Origin: Ligustrum vulgare
Taxonomy: Eukaryota; Streptophyta; Magnoliopsida; Lamiales; Oleaceae
Direction: 5' to 3'
DNA: 64,000 bases
Assembly: GCA_963555705.1 (NCBI GenBank)
Contig: OY743184.1
Coordinates: 22,480,859 to 22,544,858 of the forward strand
In this document: positions 35,134 through 47,019 of the stretch, piece by piece
How positions within the stretch are numbered: the first letter of the stretch is position 1
How the letters are laid out: each line of letters starts with the position of its first letter
Program-made: the position numbers and the translations under genes
The notes under the pieces: model-generated
Database searches by the model: none
The model's input: the letters and a program-made list of their open reading frames with translations, nothing else
Told to the model about the DNA's origin: nothing

Positions 35134-36071
35134 TTAGTTCATAACTTGACCAAATCTAGAATTATGCCTGAATTCTTTCAAATTCAAAAGATAAAAAATA
35201 ACCATTTGAAACATATTCAAACAAATATACCAATGCACTTTCAGAATTCAAAACATTCCATAAAACTTATGGTATTACAAGTTAACTTGAAACAAACACA
35301 CATATTCAGAATTGATAAAATTTCATAAAACTGAAATACTCCTACATGATGTTGATTACATAAAATTTAGGGTTAATAGCACAAAACGTCCCAACGTTTT
35401 AATTTTTGACGCTAAACGTCCCAACATTTACATTTTCTTGTGAGAGACATCTTTTCTGTCAAATTTAACCTCATTTCACCATTAATTTGGAATTGAACAG
35501 TAAATATTTAACACAAGCAAGGGCATTTTCGCCAAAATCCCATTCATATTTGGGTAATTGGCACAAAACGTCCCTACGTTTGACACTTATTGTGAAAAAA
35601 CGTCCATACGTTTATTTTTTTGGTGAATAACGTCCCTACGTTCATTTTTTTGGCGAATACCGTCCCAACCTTTAAATTTTCTTGTTGATTAGTCCCCAAA
35701 TTTTATTTTTCTTTCAATTTAGTCATTCCGTATTTGATTTAAAGGTAATTGTCTTCAAACGTGTATAACTTTTGATCTACAATTTCGAATTGCACTCCGT
35801 TTTTTGCGTTGAAGTCCAAATTCAACCATCTTTCTTATGATGTATCATGTGCTCATTTATTAAACATTTCGTTTTGACTTTTGTATAGTAGATACTTATT
35901 TTGTTAGGGCATCATTGATTGACGTAAATTGACTTCTTTAAATTTTATTGAAATAATGAAATTTTAATTTTAGTGTGTGTTCGGCGGCTAGCGGAATTTA
36001 TAAATTGGATTTATTTGACTTATTTATTTTTTTAATTTAAAATGTTTGGTTAAAAATTGTTATGTTTAACC

Positions 36072-38871
36072 TGTGACACTCCAAGTTTCAAAACCTAAAA
36101 CCTAGGCATGTTAACTTCCATTCCCATTAATTGCGGAATTAAATCGTTTACACGACAAAAATGTTCATTTATCTATTATAAAATTTTAGCGAAATTTCGG
36201 CAGAGTCTCCTCTATAAATTGGACATAGCCAACCTGTAGAGGAGCATCAAAAACCATTTTAAAAATTTAAAAGCATCAATCACATTCATTATCGCCAAAA
36301 CCAATTCATTCATTCCCCAAACTCCTCAAGCATAAGATTTCCCAAAAATCAACAGACATTGACAATTGCAATAAGAGGTAATTTAAACCCTAATACGTTA
36401 CCCATACGTAATCAAGACTAACTTCAACCAAAACATTATCAATAACAATAAATGAAAGAATAAATTTAATGATAACTTGAATAAATTTAACTTTATTAAT
36501 TAAGGCAACAGCAGGTACTGTCTGAGTCAGCCGCCGAGTGCTCCCCTCTAATCATCTAACTTTCATCACCTGAAATGTTGGGGAGGGATTGGGGTGAGCT
36601 AAAGCTCAGTAAGTAAACTTTATGCATGAATGCATGCTTATGACATGAAATGATTTAAACTTTGAAATATGTATCCCCATTCACTTTAACCTTTCAAAAC
36701 TTTCAACATTTCGAACTTTCACTTAACATTTCAAAACTTTCACTTAACATTTCAAACTTTCACTTCATTCCATCGTGAGCTCACTTGATGTAACTTCTAG
36801 TCAATCAGATAACAGTGGGTCATTCTTATTTGGAACCAGATTAACATGCGCATTTCCACCGCAAAGCGGTTTAACATTCACTTTCCCACCGCAAAGCGGT
36901 TCATTCATTCATTCCACCGCAAAGCGGCTCATTACATTCATTCCACCGCAAAGCGGCTCATTACATTCAGGTACGCCGGTCCCCCGCGCCCCATTTCCCA
37001 CTCGGACCTTTCATGACATAGAAGTACACCCATTCTTTCAAAAACTTGGGATACATAATTTTTGACAAAAATTGCACTTTGACACATTCCTTTCATTAAA
37101 ACATTTGACTTTCCCATTTCGATGCCAATGCATGCTTGATGATGCAATGACATGTAACGTGCATGCTTGAACATTTCCTTAACTACACAAATTTGCATAT
37201 GGTAGACCAAAAGCATTAAAATTTCGTAATTAACACGAATGTCAATTAAGCACATTAATTCCACATTAACATTCAACTTTGATGAAAGTAGGGGGAAGTT
37301 TACTTACTTGAAATCCTTAGTATTTACCGTTCTGAACTTGCAAGTGGAGAGTCTCGGATACCCGTAACGTCAATGTACCAAAATCCCTAATTATTCACAT
37401 TCGTCAATAAATATGACTTTTAGTTGACAATTAAATTCGTTATTCATTTTAATACTCAATCAAACATTAACTTAAATTAAAACTTCAATTTAACTCACAT
37501 GTGATCTTATATCGAGACTAGAGCACATAAAACTAAAGAATTTCCTTTCATACTTTCAAATTCTCAAAACATATACTTTCATGTGACTCATAATATAACA
37601 AACACATTTAACGCCACATATAATATCACACTCGAAGTAATACATTAAGTTCGAGGAAAAATTTTGAAATCTTACTTATCAAATTATTCAAAAATCACAA
37701 TTACACAATATTATCACAACTTAATTGTCACATGGACAATTTCAATTACCATTCTACTTACTCATAAATCTGAAAATAACAATTATAATAAAAATGTACA
37801 TTAAAATTCAGTTTAAACAACCTGATTATTTGAAATCCCCAAATTTGAAAACTTCCATTAAAATCAACATTGAACCAATAGAAAGTCAATTAAATACCAT
37901 TATCATTTAAATTCTGAAATTTACATACATTCGATATCTATATTTATAGATATCAGTATCATCATAAAATTTCCAGATTTAAAATTAATACATAAAAATT
38001 GCATTTTCAGCTAGCAAAATTAAAATCTGGAAATCTCACATACATAATAATATACACATTCCCATACATCAATACTCACACATAACATCATTAATTCCCA
38101 ATTTCATGGTTAAACTCGAAATTACACAAAATTTAAAATCTGAATTTAACTGTAAAATCTGAATTTATACATATAAATTGCATACATACGTTATTTACAT
38201 AGGATATATATATACATACATGTGTATATTGAATTATGTATTTGTGGGTGCGTGAAGTGGTGTGAAACCGTGCGTGTGTGTGCGCGGTTTGGGTGTGTGC
38301 GTGTGTTTCGTGAGGAGAAAAGGGGAAAAAAGGGGAAGGGAACTTACTGCCGGCGGTGGTGATGACCGGCGGTCGGCGTTGCGCCGCGGGGAGAGGGAGA
38401 GCGAGGCGAGGCCAAGAGAGCGAGGTGAGAGACGTCGGTGTGAGAGAGGGAGAGACCGTGAGTGTGAGGGATCAATTTGGTTAGGGTTAGGTTTAAGTGT
38501 TAAACTTTTGGTAAATTGCAATTCAGTCCCTCAACTCTCATAAATTGGTAATTTAGGTTCATAACTTTCAAATAAAATTCCAAAGTGTCACCAAACTTTT
38601 CCAAACTTTCCATTTAACACAATAAAATAGAAAAATGACATGTTTAGGAAATAAAACAGTTAATCACATAAATTACACGTAAACTATTAAAATAAACAAT
38701 TTAGAAACTTTTAATTGGCACATTGATCGAGACGGCATCCAAGTCCTTCCACTGCAAAATAATTCATATTATCGACATTAACATATCATTACATTTAAAA
38801 TTTATAATAACATTAAAATAATTATTACGTGAAATTTAAGAATGCACGTAAAAATGAAAAGCGGTATTACA
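36072..38871 (-). repeat. gypsy element 1, 3' LTR (2.8 kb)
   Basis: It starts TGTGACACTCC and ends GCGGTATTACA. It contains four CCGCAAAGCGG hairpins (36859-36956) and a GC-rich segment at 38250-38480. In element orientation that segment is CT-rich and runs into a good splice donor, GTAAGT, near 38350. ORFs at 36775-37276 and 38234-38543 are shadows repeated identically in the other LTR. Confidence 0.95.
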
Positions 38872-38895
38872 ATTCCTTACCCCCTAAAAAGAAAT
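38872..38895 (-). other. polypurine tract of gypsy element 1
   Basis: The minus strand reads TTTTTAGGGGGTAAGGAAT directly before the 3' LTR, a typical plus-strand primer. Just upstream is the conserved end of plant gypsy pol (TTTCGAGGACGAAATTTC). Confidence 0.85.
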
Positions 38896-38899
38896 TTCG

Positions 38900-39600
38900 T
38901 CCTCGAAATTAAAACTTTCCAAAAAGGTGTGAATACTTGGCAAGCATTTCATCTTCGCGTTCTCAAGTAGCCTCTTCTACTGCATGATTCCTCCAAAGGA
39001 CTTTAACTAACGTAATCTTCCTTCTTCTCAATTCCTTATTTACTTTCATTAGGATTTTCACAAGTAACTCCTCATAAGTCAGATCCTCACAAAGATCTAA
39101 TGACTCATAACTGAAACTATGGGAGGAATCCGAAATATACTTCATCAACATTGATGCGTGAACAACATTGTGCACTCCCGATATTGCTGATGGCAATGCA
39201 ACCTGAAAGTCAAGTCACCTACCCATTCAATTATCTCAAAGGGACCCACAAATCGCGGACTTAACTTTCCTTTCTTCCCGAATCTCATAACTCATTTCAT
39301 TGGAGCTACCTTCAAAACGATCGTATCGCCTTCGGCGAATTCCAAACATTTCTTTCTTTTGTTCGCATAGCTTTTCTGTCAACTCTGTACAATTTTCATC
39401 CGTTGAAGAATCTTTTCAACAACTTCTGCTGTTTGTTGTACTATTTCTGGACCCAATAACTTTCTTTCTCCTATCTCATCACAATGAACTGGTGATCTAC
39501 ACTTATTCCTATATAGTGCCTCATGCGTGACCGAAGTTGATAGCTATTGTTGTAGGAGACCATCAACCGACATTATCCCACTTATGAGTCCATTCACTGA
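38900..39600 (-). pseudogene. gypsy pol 3' end (integrase C-terminus and tail)
   Basis: Minus-strand reading from about 39560 shows Glu-Ala-Leu-Tyr-Arg-Asn-Lys-Cys-Arg-Ser-Pro and Gly-Pro-Glu-Ile-Val-Gln-Gln-Thr, from the end of the integrase core. Then follow Gly-Lys-Leu-Ser-Pro-Arg-Phe-Val-Gly-Pro-Phe and, in 38963-39196, Ser-Gly-Val-His-Asn-Val-Val-His-Ala-Ser-Met-Leu with Glu-Asp-Leu-Thr-Tyr-Glu-Glu. This order is the C-terminal integrase of plant Ty3/gypsy elements of the Tekay/Del kind. A TGA replaces the usual Trp just after Glu-Glu-Ala-Thr, and other stops and frame changes occur. It is not functional. Confidence 0.88.
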
Positions 39601-41904
39601 CTTTCTATTTCCAGCCTTTCATAGGATCTATTCTAACGTCTAAGCCTTAATATATATATATTGATTGATCACATTCTTAAAACAAAAATCAAGATGGTTG
39701 ACCAAAATGAAACTTTGTAATCCAGAATTAGTGAAACTTGACGTCCATACCAAAATATACAGTAGAAATACTAAAACTTTGACAGAATCTTTCTGGAAGA
39801 TTTACGTACGAAATCCTTTCTGAACATGCTGACATTTCTTTTAAAATCGGGGTATCAAACTTAAATCCTGTAACTCATACTTATATATTGTAATCAAGTA
39901 TTCAGCATCATACACTTATCTTAAAACTCATCTTAAAACTAAAGCCAATGTACTAATTTAAGAATCCATACTTTCAAAAGCATCATCACAACAATACTTT
40001 AACCAAGTATTTTATAAATAAATCATTGACCTATCACCAATGAATAAGACTTTTGTAATTCATATAGAATTCATCATCAAGTTTACTTAACCCAAAGATA
40101 CAATCCCATTATAAGTAAAAGTCACACAGCTGACCTCAAATAATCATATCAATCTCTCTAAGATTACAACATAATAACCATCATATCCTTCACACAAACC
40201 TTTTACGTTAATATACTCACTAAGATTTTATATCAATCTCTCGAACTCAATAAATCTTGGACTCTGCCATTGTCACTCTTTCTGCACACTACTCCATAAT
40301 AAATAATCATTGTGAAGTCTTATTCTCATTTTCCACAAATCCTATCCACAAGGACAATTGCCTAAAATTTCATTTCTTATTTTTGAATCAAGATACCATC
40401 AATAATAATCTCCACAATTTCATGGTATGTACTATCATAAACTTTCCTCCAATCAGATGCATTACTTCTGCAATACCTGTACAAATCTTGGACCTGATAA
40501 AGTTTCTTTCATCAATTTCATCCAACAATCTCTCATATGATATTTCAGTATCATCAATGAAAACTTAACGTACATCAGTGAATCATTCAAATTACGATGA
40601 AACCTGATTTATTTTCCATGACTGAGATTCATCTTTCTTCGAATTCCACTTAAAACCAAATATAGCATAACTTATTCATGGAAAGTCAACTTATTTCATA
40701 ATCTCAATACATTATCACCTTCAGTTCTCATCATCACATTATTCCTTACAATCATCTATTATACCTTTTATATACAATTGACCTTATGACAATCATTATC
40801 TCACATAATCTCAAACATTCAATCGCATGTCCCCAATTTCTCACTTTGAATAAGTGGTTACTCCTTTAAGGCATCTCACCATAAAATATTTTCAATATCT
40901 CCCATTCATGGTAACTGACTAATCCCAATAATCATATTACATGTAAATTCAACAGACAGTAAATGGTTTTCCTAACCATCACAAAGGTCTAAAATGCAAG
41001 CTCTCAACATAGCCTCTAAACTCTGTATAAAGAATATTTGCTGATCACTTAAGTCATTATTCAATAACCCAAATGACATCACATCTCTTCACTAATCTCT
41101 GTAAGCCCATGGAAAATTCTCTCCAAATTTCAATAAATCTTTACTATTTCTTTAAAAACATACCAAACCATAATAATTTGTCATCTCTAAAACTTCTTTA
41201 TCACCAAATATCACCAAAATAATCAAAACGATAGAAATTACCTGAATATTCTCTCTATATAGTATATCCAATAACATATTATTCACAAATCAACATAATG
41301 TCATCAGCTTATCTTTAACATATCTTCCCAATCAAATTCCGAAATAAATCAACAGTATTATCTCATATCCTTATAATTTATAATATTCTCCAACACAAGT
41401 GATCATTCCTTACTAGTGATCAATCCGTTCCCAAGAATAATTAAGATTCTTCCCAATAACGCCATAATACTTGTCGTCACTCATCTTTTCAAAATATAAC
41501 TTATCATTTCCCAATGTATGGATCAAATCATTACATAACTTCATGTATACCTTGATATCCCAGAAAACCAATCCATAATTCCTCAACATAACAATTTCAA
41601 ATCATAGTTTCCAATATCAATATCTCACTTCCTTCAATACATTAGTTGGTTCAAAAGACTACTCATACTTATAAATATATGCCACAGATCATATTCCCAA
41701 AATTTAATCACAAGACCAAACTACATAATAAATTTCTCTCAAAATAGAGGAATAATTCACTTACTCAACACAATATCCATTACTTAATTCCCAATAATTA
41801 AGAATCAAATATTTAAATCTCAAATTTCATAATTTTTCTCATAGAAGTCTCAATAAAATCATATCACTCATAATCTCAACATCTCATCACAACTTCATAA
41901 AACT
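39601..41904. other. AT-rich non-coding interior of gypsy element 1
   Basis: This occupies the place of integrase N-terminus, RNase H and the RT core, but no pol motifs were found. Parts (about 41130-41290 and 41565-41850) match the interior of the second gypsy element (59960-60085 and 62560-62815), so this filler is a shared feature of the two elements. Confidence 0.6.
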
Positions 41905-42660
41905 GGTTTTGCCATATCTAAAATCAATTATGCAAAGTCTCATAAAACCATCTTTCTTCTTCATGTATAGTTCCTGAGCACCCCATGGCAAAAAGCTAGG
42001 TCGAACAAAACCTTTGTCCATGAGATTCTATAGTTGCACTTTGAGCTCTTTTAAGTTACGAAGGAGCCATCCGATATTATACCTTGGATACTAGAGTTGC
42101 GCACTTAATCGATGACGAATTCAATTTCTCTTTTAGGCGGTAAATCACAAAGATCTTCTGAGAAATCTTTAGTCATTCTCGAATAACAGAAATTTGTTCG
42201 AGAGAAGTATTCACCTTAGACACTTCAATTATTGCAACCAGGTAGGCTTAACAACTCTTATTCATCAATTGACGAGCCTTCACCACTGATAATATCGAAA
42301 TAGAAAGTTTCACCTTTACTTCAACAAAGCGAAAAGGGTTTCATTTGAAGGTTTAAATACCACCTTAACGTAGCCAGTGATTGAAACCTTATACCGCAAT
42401 AATCATTTCATTCCTAGTATGACATCAAGTTGTGGGTATTCAGTGTTATGAGATCTATCATCTACTCCTTCCCATTCACCATGGTTGGGGAAATTTCTCA
42501 ACGCATAACTTTAGTTCAACAATTCTTCAAATGGCGTTGACAATATAAACTTGGTCTCCAGCTACTGAGATGGATAAATCAATTTTCCTATAAATGTTGG
42601 ACTATCAAATGAGTGGGTAGTCCCGAGATCAAATACGATCAGTTCTTAATACTAAGTTCG
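41905..42660 (-). pseudogene. gypsy protease and start of reverse transcriptase
   Basis: Minus-strand reading from about 42640 gives Val-Phe-Asp-Leu-Gly-Thr-Thr-His-Ser-Phe, a retropepsin active site in which the usual Ser after Asp is Leu. It is followed at about 42430 by Leu-Asp-Val-Ile-Leu-Gly-Met. From 42120 the RT start is visible: Arg-Met-Ala-Pro-Ser, then [16 protein letters not shown] and Pro-Trp-Gly-Ala with Lys-Lys-Lys-Asp-Gly. Stops and frameshifts are present, and the RT catalytic Asp-Asp region is absent. Confidence 0.85.
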
Positions 42661-43056
42661 ATGACTTCTCAACTTACGACTTGGATATAATATACATTCT
42701 TGCCGATGTAGTCTCCATGACTCAAGTACTATTCCCATTCACTTCTTATCTCTCACATAGGGACTTATGAACATTACCCAAATTTTATAAAAATTCATTA
42801 CCATCTCATTTTCTCATTTACATAATCAAGGTATACATGTTATATTCACTAATAACATTCTTAACATTTCACCTTACGACATTACACATTAACATGAAAG
42901 AATTTGCAATAATTGTCATATCAATTAACATTTCATAATTTAAACAAAAATTAACTTACCAGATGATCGAGGGAGAAGCACTTGAGGCGTGACTCAGTAC
43001 CCGAACCATTTTCAAATAAATTTTAAAAGTCTACAGAATCGCTTTTAAAACTCTTA

Positions 43057-43068
43057 GCTCTGATACCA
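43057..43068 (-). other. primer-binding site of gypsy element 1
   Basis: The minus strand reads TGGTATCAGAGC, four bases from the 5' LTR. About 90 bases downstream on the minus strand is a good splice donor, G-GTAAGTT (about 42957), so the leader may be spliced. Confidence 0.92.
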
Positions 43069-43072
43069 AAAA

Positions 43073-45843
43073 TGTAACACCCCAAGTTTCAAAACCTAAA
43101 ACCTAGGCATGCTAACTTCCATTCCCATTAATTGAGGAATTAAATCGTTTACATGACAAAAATGTTCATTTATCTATTATAAAATTTTAGCGAAATTTCA
43201 GCAGAGTCTCCTCTATAAATTGGACATAGCCAACCTGTAGAGGAGCATCAAAAACCATTTTAAAAATTTAAAAGCATCAATCACATTCATTATCGCCAAA
43301 ACCAATTCATTCATTCCCCAAACTCCTCAAGCATAAGATTTCCCAAAAATCAACAGACATTGACAATTGCAATAAGAGGTAATTTAAACCCTAATACGTT
43401 ACCCATACGTAATCAAGACTAACTTCAACCAAAACATTATCAATAACAATAAATGAAAGAATAAATTTAATGATAACTTGAATAAATTTAACTTTATTAA
43501 TTAAGGCAACAGCAGGTACTGTCTGAGTCAGCCGCCGAGTGCTCCCCTCTAATCATCTAACTTTCATCACCTGAAATGTTGGGGAGGGATTGGGGTGAGC
43601 TAAAGCTCAGTAAGTAAACTTTATGCATGAATGCATGCTTATGACATGAAATGATTTAAACTTTGAAATATGTATCCCCATTCACTTTAACCTTTCAAAA
43701 CTTTCAACATTTCGAACTTTCACTTAACATTTCAAAACTTTCACTTAACATTTCAAACTTTCACTTCATTCCATCGTGAGCTCACTTGATGTAACTTCTA
43801 GTCAATCAGATAACAGTGGGTCATTCTTATTTGGAACCAGATTAACATGCGCATTTCCACCGCAAAGCGGTTTAACATTCACTTTCCCACCGCAAAGCGG
43901 TTCATTCATTCATTCCACCGCAAAGCGGCTCATTACATTCAGGTACGCCGGTCCCCCGCGTCCCATTTCCCACTCGGACCTTTCATGACATAGAAGTACA
44001 CCCATTCTTTCAAAAACTTGGGATACATAATTTTTGACAAAAATTGCACTTTGACACATTCCTTTCATTAAAACATTTGACTTTCCCATTTCGATGCCAA
44101 TGCATGCTTGATGATGCAATGACATGTAACGTGCATGCTTGAACATTTCCTTAACTACACAAATTTGCATATGGTAGACCAAAAGCATTAAAATTTCGTA
44201 ATTAACACGAATGTCAATTAAGCACATTAATTCCACATTAACATTCAACTTTGATGAAAGTAGGGGGAAGTTTACTTACTTGAAATCCTTAGTATTTACC
44301 GTTCTGAACTTGCAAGTGGAGAGTCTCGGATACCCGTAACGTCAATGTACCAAAATCCCTAATTATTCACATTCGTCAATAAATATGACTTTTAGTTGAC
44401 AATTAAATTCGTTATTCATTTTAATACTCAATCAAACATTAACTTAAATTAAAACTTCAATTTAACTCACATGTGATCTTATATCGAGACTAGAGCACAT
44501 AAAACTAAAGAATTTCCTTTCATACTTTCAAATTCTCAAAACATATACTTTCATGTGACTCATAATATAACAAACACATTTAACGCCACATATAATATCA
44601 CACTCGAAGTAATACATTAAGTTCGAGGAAAAATTTTGAAATCTTACTTATCAAATTATTCAAAAATCACAATTACACAATATTATCACAACTTAATTGT
44701 CACATGGACAATTTCAATTACCATTCTACTTACTCATAAATCTGAAAATAACAATTATAATAAAAATGTACATTAAAATTCAGTTTAAACAACCTGATTA
44801 TTTGAAATCCCCAAATTTGAAAACTTCCATTAAAATCAACATTGAACCAATAGAAAGTCAATTAAATACCATTATCATTTAAATTCTGAAATTTACATAC
44901 ATTCGATATCTATATTTATAGATATCAGTATCATCATAAAATTTCCAGATTTAAAATTAATACATAAAAATTGCATTTTCAGCTAGCAAAATTAAAATCT
45001 GGAAATCTCACATACATAATAATATACACATTCCCATACATCAATACTCACACATAACATCATTAATTCCCAATTTCATGGTTAAACTCGAAATTACACA
45101 AAATTTAAAATCTGAATTTAACTGTAAAATCTGAATTTATACATATAAATTGCATACATACGTTATTTACATAGGATATATATATACATACATGTGTATA
45201 TTGAATTATGTATTTGTGGGTGCGTGAAGTGGTGTGAAACCGTGCGTGTGTGTGCGCGGTTTGGGTGTGTGCGTGTGTTTCGTGAGGAGAAAAGGGGAAA
45301 AAAGGGGAAGGGAACTTACTGCCGGCGGTGGTGATGACCGGCGGTCGGCGTTGCGCCGCGGGGAGAGGGAGAGCGAGGCGAGGCCAAGAGAGCGAGGTGA
45401 GAGACGTCGGTGTGAGAGAGGGAGAGACCGTGAGTGTGAGGGATCAATTTGGTTAGGGTTAGGTTTAAGTGTTAAACTTTTGGTAAATTGCAATTCAGTC
45501 CCTCAACTCTCATAAATTGGTAATTTAGGTTCATAACTTTCAAATAAAATTCCAAAGTGTCACCAAACTTTTCCAAACTTTCCATTTAACACAATAAAAT
45601 AGAAAAATGACATGTTTAGGAAATAAAACAGTTAATCACATAAATTACACGTAAACTATTAAAATAAACAATTTAGAAACTTTTAATTGGCACATTGATC
45701 GAGACGGCATCCAAGTCCTTCCACTGCAAAATAATTCATATTATCGACATTAACATATCATTACATTTAAAATTTATAATAACATTAAAATAATTATTAC
45801 GTGAAATTTAAGAATGCACGTAAAAATGTAAAGCGGTATTACA
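43073..45843 (-). repeat. gypsy element 1, 5' LTR (2.77 kb)
   Basis: It starts TGTAACACCCC and ends GCGGTATTACA. It is almost identical to the other LTR but has three CCGCAAAGCGG units (43860-43928) instead of four, which accounts exactly for the 29-base length difference. Confidence 0.95.
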
Positions 45844-45846
45844 TAA

Positions 45847-45993
45847 CCTCTGTTTGAGCTATATTATAATCTCAAATCACTGTTTGAACAACACACATTC
45901 TCTCTCTTCAAATCACTTTTTAAAAATTGGAGAAAGAAATTGTGTGTTGTTCAAAAAGTTATTACAGATTATAATATGGCTCAAAGAGGAGCT
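45847..45993. mobile_element. small MITE at the centre of the MULE palindrome
   Basis: CCTCTGTTTGAGC with ATATTATAATCT at the left is inverted at the right as CTCCTCTTTGAGCC with ATATTATAATCT, and AACAACACACA faces TGTGTGTTGTT. TAA flanks are consistent with a Harbinger-type insertion exactly at the palindrome centre. The gypsy target site TAACC overlaps its left end. Confidence 0.5.
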
Positions 45994-46801
45994 AAACATA
46001 CCAATTTTTAACCAAATATTTTACCTTAAAAAAATAAAATAGTCAAATAAACCCAATTTATAAATTCCACTGGCAGCCGAACACACACTAAAATTGAAAT
46101 TTCACTGTTTCAATAAAATTTACAGAAATCAATTTACGTCAATCAATGATGCCCTAACAAAATAAGTATCTACTATACAAAAGTCAAAACGAAATGTTTA
46201 ATAAATGAGCACATGATACATCATAAGAAAGATGGTTGAATTTGGAGTTCAACGCAAAAAAAGGAGTGCAATTCTAAGTTGTAAATCAAAAGTTATACAA
46301 GTTTGAAGACAATTACCTTTAAATAAAATACGGAATGACTAAATTGAAAGAAAAGTAAAATTTGGGGACTAAGCAACAAGAAAATTTAAAGGTAGGGACG
46401 TTATTCGCCAAAAAAATAAACGTAGGGACATTTTTCCACAATAAGTGTCAAACGTAGAGACCTTTTTTGCCAATTACCCAAATATAAATGGGCTGCTTTT
46501 GATTTTGACGAAAATGCCCTTGCTTGTGTTAAATATTTACTGTTCAATTCCAAATTAACGGTGAAATGGGATTAAATTTGACAGAAAGGATGTCTCCCAC
46601 AAGAAAATGTAAAGGTTGGGACGTTTAGCGTCAAAAATCAAAACGTTGAGACGTTTTGCACAATACATGTCAAAGGTAGGGACGTTTTGTGCTATTAACC
46701 CTAAAATTTAAATACAACTACACGATCTTTGATTACATCAGACTGAAATGAAGATCCATTCTAACATCCGCACAAACCATTAGTATCATACACGTTTTAG
46801 A

Positions 46802-47011
46802 TAGTGATGCCAACGAGGCTGATTCGGGGCGGGTCTCCCTGACCGTCCACGCGAATTTCTTGTGGGGCGGGGCGGGACGGGGCGCCCTCACTGCCCCGTT
46901 TAATTTATTTTTTTAAAAAAAAATTTCAGTATTTTTTAATTTTACTAATTTGGTTTTATTATTTAATTTAATCGGGGCGGGTCGACGGGTCAGGTTTCTT
47001 TGCCATCTCTA
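46802..47011. mobile_element. small hAT element
   Basis: The ends TAGTGATGCCAACGA and, inverted, TAGAGATGGCAAAGA are flanked by identical 8-bp repeats GTTTTAGA (46794-46801 and 47012-47019). The arms are GC-rich (GGGGCGGGGCGGGACGGGG) around an AT-rich middle of about 90 bases. Confidence 0.85.
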
Positions 47012-47019
47012 GTTTTAGA

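Larger units (their letters stand above)
36072..45843 (-). mobile_element. young non-autonomous Ty3/gypsy element with eroded pol
   Basis: Two long direct LTRs (36072-38871 and 43073-45843) enclose 4.2 kb and are flanked by 5-bp duplications TAACC (36067-36071 and 45844-45848). The PBS next to the right LTR and the purine tract next to the left LTR set the minus orientation. The interior retains only protease to RT-start (41905-42660) and pol 3' end (38900-39600) pieces, all with stops and frameshifts. Gag, the RT catalytic core and RNase H were not found. The LTRs differ at only about eight bases plus one 29-bp repeat unit, so the insertion is recent although the coding is long dead. Confidence 0.92.
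35370..46701. mobile_element. loop-less Mutator-like foldback element hosting other insertions
   Basis: The termini are GGGTTAATAGCAC at both ends in inverted orientation. They are flanked by identical 9-bp repeats TAAAATTTA (35361-35369 and 46702-46710). The arms (35370-36070 and about 45993-46701) are inverted copies over roughly 690 bases. With inserts removed, the arms meet at GTT-TAA-AC, leaving essentially no loop. The outer 200 bases of each arm contain several ACGTCCC-ACGTTT strings. No transposase is present, so it is non-autonomous. Confidence 0.82.

Noticed and set aside
36775..38543. several ORFs of 60-112 codons, repeated at 43776-45515
   Set aside because: They lie in LTRs, are duplicated only because the LTRs are, and show no protein motifs.
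40257..40568. 103-codon plus-strand ORF inside gypsy element 1
   Set aside because: AT-rich non-coding interior, opposite strand to the element, no motif.
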